Assembly: GCA_910588865.1 (NCBI GenBank)
Contig: CAJUSJ010000009.1
Coordinates: 32,160-72,080, forward strand
Direction of reading: 5' to 3'
Source: an uncultured Lachnospiraceae bacterium
Lineage (GTDB): Bacteria; Bacillota; Clostridia; Lachnospirales; Lachnospiraceae
Length of the DNA stretch: 39,921 nucleotides
Positions 33,815-39,921 of this stretch are shown here, piece by piece (positions within the stretch are counted from its first letter, which is position 1; every line of letters starts with the position of its first letter). The translations under genes were made by a program, and so were the position numbers. Under the pieces are notes generated by a model that saw only the letters and a program-made list of their open reading frames with translations, was not told where the DNA came from and did no database searches.

Positions 33815-36800
33815 TTACTGAATCCGCGCTCCGTTGGCATCTACCTGATACCCATCAGGTGTCTGTCCGTTAACGATCAATGATCCCAGGGGACCACCCG
33901 CGTTCTCACGGAAGTAGTACCACGCGCCGTCGATCTCATGCCATCCGGTGTACATATGGCCCTGGGTTCCATCCGCGATATTGTGCAGGAAGTACCAATT
34001 CTGATCAGCATCCAGAACCCAGCCGGAGGCCATGTAGCCTGCCGCGTTGAAGTAATACCAGTTGCTGACGCCGTTCCAGGTCAGCTGCAGCCAGGTTGAC
34101 GCGGGCCATGTCCCGTCGGCATTCCTGTACCACCAGCCGTTCTCGTCCTGTACCCACTGGCCGGAAGCAGCGCTGTTGGTGTTCCTGGAAGTGCCGCCGC
34201 TTCCGCTCCCGCGCAGACTGGTAGTTGGCGTGGGATCTTCATGAACCATGGTCAGCTCAAATGGGCTGAAGGAGTTGGTGCGGATGACCGCGGTCGGAGC
34301 CTCGCCCTCTTTTCTGGTAATGGGGCTGTCGGCCAATCTCTCCCAATCCTCATTAACCTCTGGATCGGCGTCATCTTTCAGGCCATGCCGGATCTTCGCG
34401 ACATTGGCATCGTCATCAAGTTCGGCCTCTGGAAGTGTTACCGCGGCGGAAATATCGCTGCCCAGTTCTTTTATGGAACTCCCATCTCCCAGGTTCACCA
34501 AGCTAATCTCATAGACCAACTTTGTGATGACCAACCGCACAATCGGAGTTCCATCCTCCTCCTGGCCGACAATCTTTGCTTCCGTCTCATGGGCCTGGAC
34601 ATTCTCCACCCTCAGTTCAACACCTGACGAATCCACACCTTCTGGAAGCGCGGCAGCAAGGCCCTGGATATCTTCCTGCCTGATCACAGTGTCAGAAATC
34701 TCCGCCAGGGTATTTTCGATCTCTGCCTGTTGTTCCTCGACCTGCCGCTGAACCGCCTCATGATGATCCGGATCCACACCTTCCAACAGACTGTCCATGT
34801 TGGAGGGAGCGGGTACCGGGGCATCAGGATTTCCTGGGTTTACTGGTGTATCCGGGTTCTCTGGGGTATCTGGATTTTCCGGCGTGTCTGGATTCTCTGG
34901 TATATCCGGGTTCTCTGGCGTATCTGGATCCTCTGGGGTATCCGGGTTCTCCGGCGTGTCCGGATCCTCCGGGGTATCTGGATTTTCCGGGGTATCTGGA
35001 TTTTCCGGGGTGTCTGGATCCTCCGGGGTATCTGGATTTTTCGGGGTGTCCGGATCCTCCGGGGTATCTGGATTTCCCGGGGTGTCTGGATCCTCTGGTG
35101 TATCTGGATTTTCCGGCGTGTCCGGATCCTCTGGGGTATCCGGGTTCTCCGGCGTATCCGGATCCTCCGGGGTGTCCGGGTTGGACGGAGTTGCCGGTTT
35201 TTCCGCATCCTCCGGCAAATCGCCATCGCTGCAGTGGATGGTTACGTCAATAAGAGAATCATCGGCAATTGCCTGCCACTCTTCCCTGCTTCCCGCAAAA
35301 TAGATGTCTTTTAAAGAACCGCATCCCCTAAACGCGTCATAACCAATAAAGGAAATATTTGGAAGGGTCACTTTGGCTAAACTGTCGCAGTTCACGAATA
35401 TACCTTCGCTAAGCCCAGTAATTCCATCGGGAATCGTTATTTCAGCCATATTGCATCCACAAAACGCATATTCCCCTATGGAAGATAGATTAGCGGGCAT
35501 CTTTATCTCAGTTACTCCAATACAGCTATTAAACGCATTATCTCCAATAGAAGTGACTGTGTCCGCAATCGTTACATCCTCAAGCTTATCGCAGGCAAAA
35601 AACGCCCATCCTCCAATGCTTTCCACACCGTCCTCAATGACAAGGCTTTTGATCTCATCGTTGTGAAGATACCAAGGAGTCTTTGTGTCTATATCTGTGT
35701 CGTTCATGTCTCCTGTTCCTGAGATCGTTAAGACACTGTCTTCCACACTCCAGCTCAGATCCCCGTATGTCCCTTGGGCTATCCTTCGGTCCATGCAGTT
35801 GACCATTACATTATTCAGAAGATCATTCGGCTCACCTTTCTCAATTGCCAGCCAATCGCTATAGTTCTTGTCATAGGAGATCTCACGGAGACTAACACAA
35901 TTAAAGAATACATTGTCTCCTATGCTTTCAAGCCCGCTTGGAAGTTTGATTTTCTCTAAACTGTGACAGTTCCCAAATACCTCACTCCCTATTCCGGTAA
36001 CGGTATCTGGAATATCAATATCGGTCAAACCACAGTCCCAAAATGCCATTGAGGGGATAAAGGTAATCGTCTCCGGAATGGTGATCGTTTCCAGCGCCAT
36101 GCAACCCGAAAACACGTTTTCTCCCAAAGATGTAAGCGACTCCGGGAGTACAAAACTCTTTACCTTTTCGCAGCCCTGGAACGCGGAGATTCCAATCGTC
36201 TCAACACTATTGGGAATCTTGACACTAACTAAATTTGAACAGCCACAAAACGCACTATCTTCGATGCTGATAAGCCCCTCAGACAATTCCAGGCTCTCCA
36301 AGCTTACGCATTCTCCAAATGTCCAAACTCCGATAGTAGTGACTCCGCCTGGAATTGTGATTCCTCTCAAATTGCCGCAGTCATAAAAAGCCTCTGTTCC
36401 AATGCTGGTAAGCCCTTCAGGCAATTCCACGTTCTCCAAGCTCCCGCACTCCATAAATGCTCCCCTGCCAATGGAATCCAACGATTCCGGAATTTCTATC
36501 TTACTAAAACCGCATTGATAGAACGCAAATTCCCCAATAGAAGTAACCCCTTCTTCAATCTTTACTTCTGTAATGTCATCGGCTGTTATCCGCCAGGGCG
36601 CTATCTCCATGCCCCCGCCGCTGTCAGTACCATAGTCCTCCATCTCGCCCTCTCCGCTAATGGTCAAAACCCCATCAACCAGGCTCCATATCATACTGCC
36701 AGCTCCATCTTTTCCACAAATACCGGAAGTGTCCGCCCTGTTCTCCTCGGCCAAGGTCAGAATCCCAGACTCCTCTTCCGCATCGGTAGCCGCGTCTTTC

Positions 36801-36949
36801 TGACCCATAACCCCTTCATCGGATTTCGGATCCGCCTCTTCCGCCATCAGAGTAGCTGCAGATGCCGTCAGGCCAGTCGGTCCCAAAGACGTTGCCACAA
36901 GAGCTACCGCCAGCACTTGCGCAAGTCTTTTTTTCATAACATATATCAT
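33815..36949 (-). CDS. Secreted BspA-like leucine-rich-repeat protein with choline-binding-like C-terminus
   Basis: A 1044-residue secreted protein. MKKRLAQVLAVALVATSLG is a signal peptide, with an Ala-x-Ala site near residues 30-33. Residues about 135-560 hold BspA-type (LRR_5) repeats such as LTSIGTEAFYDCGNLRGITI and VTSIGDNAFNSCIGVTEIKM. A proline-rich linker of about 18 six-residue units (E-[DN]-P-D-T-P) follows, then an unassigned module, and WVQDENGWWYRNADGTW, NWYYFNAAGYMASGW and AWYYFRENAGG as choline- or glucan-binding-like wall repeats. It probably acts at the cell surface in adhesion or protein binding. AAAGGAGG precedes the ATG at 36949; the ATG at 36979 lacks one. Confidence 0.92.
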   Translation of the reverse strand: MIYVMKKRLAQVLAVALVATSLGPTGLTASAATLMAEEADPKSDEGVMGQKDAATDAEEESGILTLAEENRADTSGICGKDGAGSMIWSLVDGVLTISGEGEMEDYGTDSGGGMEIAPWRITADDITEVKIEEGVTSIGEFAFYQCGFSKIEIPESLDSIGRGAFMECGSLENVELPEGLTSIGTEAFYDCGNLRGITIPGGVTTIGVWTFGECVSLESLELSEGLISIEDSAFCGCSNLVSVKIPNSVETIGISAFQGCEKVKSFVLPESLTSLGENVFSGCMALETITIPETITFIPSMAFWDCGLTDIDIPDTVTGIGSEVFGNCHSLEKIKLPSGLESIGDNVFFNCVSLREISYDKNYSDWLAIEKGEPNDLLNNVMVNCMDRRIAQGTYGDLSWSVEDSVLTISGTGDMNDTDIDTKTPWYLHNDEIKSLVIEDGVESIGGWAFFACDKLEDVTIADTVTSIGDNAFNSCIGVTEIKMPANLSSIGEYAFCGCNMAEITIPDGITGLSEGIFVNCDSLAKVTLPNISFIGYDAFRGCGSLKDIYFAGSREEWQAIADDSLIDVTIHCSDGDLPEDAEKPATPSNPDTPEDPDTPENPDTPEDPDTPENPDTPEDPDTPGNPDTPEDPDTPKNPDTPEDPDTPENPDTPENPDTPEDPDTPENPDTPEDPDTPENPDIPENPDTPENPDTPENPDTPVNPGNPDAPVPAPSNMDSLLEGVDPDHHEAVQRQVEEQQAEIENTLAEISDTVIRQEDIQGLAAALPEGVDSSGVELRVENVQAHETEAKIVGQEEDGTPIVRLVITKLVYEISLVNLGDGSSIKELGSDISAAVTLPEAELDDDANVAKIRHGLKDDADPEVNEDWERLADSPITRKEGEAPTAVIRTNSFSPFELTMVHEDPTPTTSLRGSGSGGTSRNTNSAASGQWVQDENGWWYRNADGTWPASTWLQLTWNGVSNWYYFNAAGYMASGWVLDADQNWYFLHNIADGTQGHMYTGWHEIDGAWYYFRENAGGPLGSLIVNGQTPDGYQVDANGARIQ
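34845..35184 (-). repeat. Tandem repeat coding a Pro-Glu-Asp/Asn-Pro-Asp-Thr linker
   Basis: About 18-19 units of 18 bases, often alternating as 36-base pairs (PEDPDT then PENPDT), with scattered variants (GN, KN, PDI). Frequent synonymous changes and mixed GGATCC/GGATTT variants suggest expansion and exchange between units. Confidence 0.9.
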
Positions 36950-37260
36950 GCTTATCCTCCTTTGATTCCTATCCGTCATACTGGAACCACGGCAAGCCTG
37001 CCGCCTTTTTTCTTAGCGAAAATGCCATCACACACTCCCCCTTTCCTGCCCCTTATTTTACATGATACACAGATTGCTCCCCGCTAACCTTTGGTGTTTT
37101 GACGGTGTATCATTTTATGGTTCCCTGGAAGCTTTCTCCCTAAAAAACCTTAAGCGGCATTGCCGCGAATTCCCTTGTATGTCGCGCCTCCAGCTTCACA
37201 GATATATATAATCCGCGAAAATAAGGCAAATCTCCGCTTAGTACCGCCCTCTCAAGATCG
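36950..37260. other. Intergenic region upstream of the LRR gene
   Basis: No gene seen. The LRR gene ribosome site is at the left end. A far-spaced inverted repeat TGATACAC (37063-37070)/GTGTATCA (37105-37112) is present and a -10-like TAAAAT lies close by on the minus strand, but no convincing -35. Confidence 0.4.
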
Positions 37261-37373
37261 TTTGACCACAGATTTGACCACCAAAAAAACCATCTCAACA
37301 TTGGGGAACATCCTACGTTTAAGCCGATTTTCCCGAAAAATTTTAACTATGGACTTGACCATAAATTTGACCA
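37261..37373. repeat. Two pairs of TTTGACCA direct repeats
   Basis: TTTGACCA at 37261-37268 and 37273-37280, and CTTGACCA at 37354-37361 with TTTGACCA at 37366-37373. In both pairs the units are exactly 12 bases apart, and an A-rich run follows each. The arrangement resembles paired activator sites; no regulator can be named. Confidence 0.55.
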
Positions 37374-37700
37374 TGAATCCATCCAAAAAATCCTGCTTTC
37401 AGTCAAAAACTATCCAAAATATGAATAAAAAAATACATTTTAGGATTTTATTCAAGGAAAAAGAGTAGAAATTTTCTTTCATGTGTGATAAAATGGCATT
37501 ATATGGAAATGATTAGAAGGAAATTATCTCTTTCTCATAGATATTTTACAGAATATTCTGTCAATAAGCTTTTGCAGATTATATATTTCTAATATTATTA
37601 GTTTTCCGACAAATCGGGCAATTTATGTAAACGACATAAATAATTGTACTTACATTTATGGAGAGCTATGGGATAAAACTCAGGCAGGAAGAGTAAACTT
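37374..37700. other. AT-rich intergenic region, no gene seen
   Basis: Strongly AT-rich with short frames only. It lies between the direct repeats and the transposase remnant and probably includes the left flank of that element, but no terminal inverted repeat could be fixed. Confidence 0.4.
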
Positions 37701-38160
37701 ATGCCTAAACGTCAATACAAAACAGACCCCAGACAGCTTCTGGCAGAAGGACAAATGATCATCAACACAACAGATGACGTGAAATTCCAGCATAAAGTGG
37801 AACTTGTTAGCCTCGTTCTTGGAGGGCTTAGCCCATCCTTTCTCAGCGAATATTGTCATAGGTAAAGATCGCTGATGAAAAAGGCTTCGATGCCCTCCGC
37901 ACAAGGAAACAGACAGGGTGGCCTGTGAAACTCTCCCCTCAAGAACTGGCCAGGATATCCACGACAAGCTTATGTTACTGTTCTTGCCGCCTTATTCACC
38001 AGACCCCAACCCTATTGAGCAATGCTGGCGGATTACAAGGCAGAAAATGACATACAATACATGCTATGCAAGTAAAGCGGAGTTGGAAAGTTCTCATAGC
38101 CAATATAGAAATCCGAATGAGAAATTTTCGTCACTTTGTTCTTTTGTTAGGAAAAATTAA
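37701..38160 (+). pseudogene. IS630-type transposase, frameshifted and internally deleted
   Basis: A 54-residue frame starting at 37701 (MPKRQYKTDPRQLLAEGQMI, with AGGAAGAG before it) reads like the N-terminal helix-turn-helix of IS630-type transposases and stops at 37863-37865. The next frame continues VKIADEKGFDALRTRKQTGW, so one frameshift is present. From 37918 the frame jumps to the DDE C-terminus, LLFLPPYSPDPNPIEQCW, ending at 38160. The catalytic core between is missing, so it is inactive. Confidence 0.8.
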
Positions 38161-38635
38161 GATCATCATAAAATTGTTTCTAAACTCTCCCAGAACCACC
38201 ACGAGCCTGCCCCTTCTGAATCTGTGAAGGAATAACAGCTCTAGAGTACCCTCGGAAAGTAGATGGGTAAAGTCCAAAATAGAAGCTGTCAAGTGGAAAA
38301 GTGAGAAAAGAATAAGCGGGGCATCAGTGTGCCTGATATTGCAGTGAAAGAAACTAATTGAGAGCATAACTTTAGAACCTCCCATAGACCATATTATGAA
38401 GACGGTAATCGTTGAGTATGTTTGCTTACCCTTTCACAGGAAGTGCAGCGATTGTAAATTTTATATTTATTGATTCCCCTAGACACCGGGGGATAAAGCC
38501 GAATATCCCAGTCGGGTTTTGTATAGACACAGCAGCAATGCCCACTCTTTCTTGCCCTTCTCCCCGAACAGAAAGCTGAACAGGCCGATCCTTGTGTTCC
38601 GGCTAGAAGGTGAAGAATCGACCTGTCTATAACCG
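38161..38635. other. Degenerate region, no intact gene
   Basis: All frames are broken. Short protein-like runs (for example RWVKSKIEAVKWKSEKR near 38265-38310 on plus) suggest decayed mobile or coding DNA, but no family is recognisable. Confidence 0.4.
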
Positions 38636-39364
38636 TCAGGCCCTATTTTCGATACACTTTACAACTAGTACCACTGAATCTTCTTCAAGATATTCATTTT
38701 CTACCTCCATATCCGAAGATTCATTGACTTTTTTCATTATATTCTGATAAGTTTCTGTTTGCACAATTTTTTTATATTCTTCATCCAACATATTTAAATA
38801 GATCATAGATTTATTAAAATTTTGGTTAGTTATAATTCTAACTTCATAATAACTTTTATTCTCCCGAACCAATTCCATTCTACAACCATTTATAGTACAA
38901 ACAAGTTTATTGACTTCTTCATAATATGGAATATCTGCTTCTGATAAAGCTTTTTTTAGGACTGTTTTATCTGTAAAATTTGTTGGATAAGTGTTATTCT
39001 CCTCTTTTTGCTGTCGTCCAATATTCATAGAGGCTCTAAATATATTTTTTCCCGCAACTCGATTTAATTTTTCGGTCACAAGTTGAACCTCTTCTTCTTT
39101 ATCATATGTGGAAAAAACAGCTGTCCAATTATCTCCTTCCTTCTCCCAAATAAAAAATGTGTTGGCAAAATGTGTCTTTCGGAACGTACTATATGGGATA
39201 AAGTCATAACCAGCCCTTCCTACGATATGCTCTAATTCATTTTCCTTTTTTATAGATGTCCTCATTCTATTTTGTTTTGATCGCACCCAGCTATTAAATC
39301 CTTCCTCTCCCATTACAACACGCAAAGCCAATGACACTGGAACCATAAAAATATTAAAAGACAT
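38636..39364 (-). CDS. Hypothetical protein, possibly DUF1257-like in its second half
   Basis: A 242-residue protein from AT-rich DNA. The first half (residues 1-110) opens MSFNIFMVPVSLALRVV and has FFIWEKEGDNWTAVFSTYD. The second half (NFTDKTVLKKALSEADI, then NKLVCTINGCRMELV and ending EDSVVLVVKCIEN) has the order of strands and helices seen in DUF1257/Ycf35 proteins, but similarity is weak. GGGAGG lies five bases before the ATG. It starts 13 bases after the helix-hairpin-helix gene, so the two form an operon. Confidence 0.65.
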   Translation of the reverse strand: MSFNIFMVPVSLALRVVMGEEGFNSWVRSKQNRMRTSIKKENELEHIVGRAGYDFIPYSTFRKTHFANTFFIWEKEGDNWTAVFSTYDKEEEVQLVTEKLNRVAGKNIFRASMNIGRQQKEENNTYPTNFTDKTVLKKALSEADIPYYEEVNKLVCTINGCRMELVRENKSYYEVRIITNQNFNKSMIYLNMLDEEYKKIVQTETYQNIMKKVNESSDMEVENEYLEEDSVVLVVKCIENRA

Positions 39365-39377
39365 TTCAGCCTCCCAA

Positions 39378-39921
39378 TTAGTATTCTACAACCCGTCCTA
39401 TTAGCCGCACCTTTCGTTTCGATTCTAGATTACCATCTTTCTGCTCTGGAACAACATATGTTCCACAAGTCACCATACCTCTGATCTTTTCTATCATATG
39501 TGGTTTGATCTGCGCCATCTGCACAAATTCATCTATAGAAGAAAACCCTCCCTTACTTTCTCTGTAATCAATAAGCTTCTTTGCTATAATAATGTTGACA
39601 GAAGGAATCTCCAAAAAATCTCCTTGGCTACATCGGTTAATATCAATAATGCTTGCTGGGTCAATTACGCTCGCATCATCAGTAAGAGCTATCATGTTTC
39701 TCTCTGATTCCCACTCCTTTGATACGTCTGTATGGAACTTAACAATATATCCCTGTTCTTCTATTAGCTCTGTAAGGGCTTCAACTGAAATATGAAAATC
39801 GTTAGCTATCTGCTTTTCTGACTTTCTTCCAATTGAAAACTCATGATCCAGGGCATAAATAATTTTCTCAATTGCTTTTTGAGAAACAAAATATTTCTCA
39901 TATAGTTTATACCCCTTCTCT
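39378..39921 (-). CDS. Helix-hairpin-helix protein, N-terminus beyond the window edge
   Basis: The frame is open from the stop at 39378 to the right edge, at least 180 codons, so the real start is outside. A helix-turn-helix-like part (EKQIANDFHISVEALTELIE) precedes a ComEA-like double helix-hairpin-helix: IDINRCSQGDFLEIPSVNII, AKKLIDYRESKGGFSSIDEF and KPHMIEKIRG. Such modules bind DNA or join proteins in DNA processing. An internal ATG at 39695 has no good ribosome site and would remove the N-terminal part. It is coupled to the next gene. Confidence 0.7.
   Translation of the reverse strand, partial: EKGYKLYEKYFVSQKAIEKIIYALDHEFSIGRKSEKQIANDFHISVEALTELIEEQGYIVKFHTDVSKEWESERNMIALTDDASVIDPASIIDINRCSQGDFLEIPSVNIIIAKKLIDYRESKGGFSSIDEFVQMAQIKPHMIEKIRGMVTCGTYVVPEQKDGNLESKRKVRLIGRVVEY

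Noticed and set aside
34845..35184. CRISPR-like array
   Set aside because: The units are contiguous multiples of three with no unique spacers and lie inside a protein frame.
34730..35314. Plus-strand frames rich in Gly/Ser/Val or Ile/Arg across the repeat linker
   Set aside because: The repetitive protein is a by-product of the 18-base tandem repeat read on the other strand.
37160..37468. 102-codon plus-strand frame
   Set aside because: Composition is AT-driven, it covers the TTTGACCA repeats, and it has no ribosome site or recognisable domain.
38131..38385. 84-codon minus-strand frame
   Set aside because: It begins in decayed DNA, overlaps the transposase remnant in antisense and lacks any domain.

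Overview
The window looks like chromosome from a spore-forming Lachnospiraceae bacterium (Clostridium cluster XIVa, in the Hungatella / Enterocloster / Lachnoclostridium range). The basis is moderately GC-rich coding DNA with strong AGGAGG-type ribosome sites, forespore genes spoVAD and spoVAE behind a sigma-G-type promoter, a lysine riboswitch on dapA, clostridial-type PurB and PBP1A, and secreted proteins with BspA-like leucine-rich repeats and choline-binding-like modules. The genus is inferred from gene content; no marker gene such as 16S rRNA is present. No tRNA, rRNA or CRISPR array was seen.

Region by region. (1) 1-7500: a carbohydrate locus with a very large secreted beta-helix protein (its C-terminus lies beyond the left edge), a cytosolic DUF2264 protein, and a divergent AraC regulator. 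(2) 7516-13139: a tight five-gene minus-strand operon of the STM4011-STM4015 families (two radical SAM enzymes, a sulfatase-like hydrolase, an ATP-grasp protein and a leucine-rich-repeat protein). It is a conserved set of unknown function and the best candidate here for an undescribed system; its STM4011 protein carries an extra C-terminal HAD domain. (3) 13341-19667: purine genes, with purA alone on plus and purC-purB followed by an M3 oligopeptidase, a LysR regulator and a tiny gene on minus. (4) 19896-22403: lysine-riboswitch-controlled dapA-dapB plus a small lipoprotein. (5) 22387-26486: corrinoid adenosyltransferase, a tandem OB-fold SSB-like protein, typA, and divergent yigZ. (6) 26563-29334: a class A penicillin-binding protein. 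(7) 29475-32316: an unknown protein, a truncated metallophosphoesterase, then spoVAE and spoVAD. (8) 32329-36949: an AAA/DUF4143 ATPase with palindromes around its promoter, and a secreted LRR protein with a long proline-rich repeat. (9) 36950-39921: an AT-rich, probably acquired segment with paired direct repeats, an internally deleted IS630-type transposase, and two unrecognised genes, one with a helix-hairpin-helix region running off the right edge.

Two copies of a structured intergenic element (around 14620-14695 and 22074-22155) share a near-identical GC-rich core with a GNRA-capped hairpin, and each abuts an intrinsic terminator. One copy sits inside the dapA leader.
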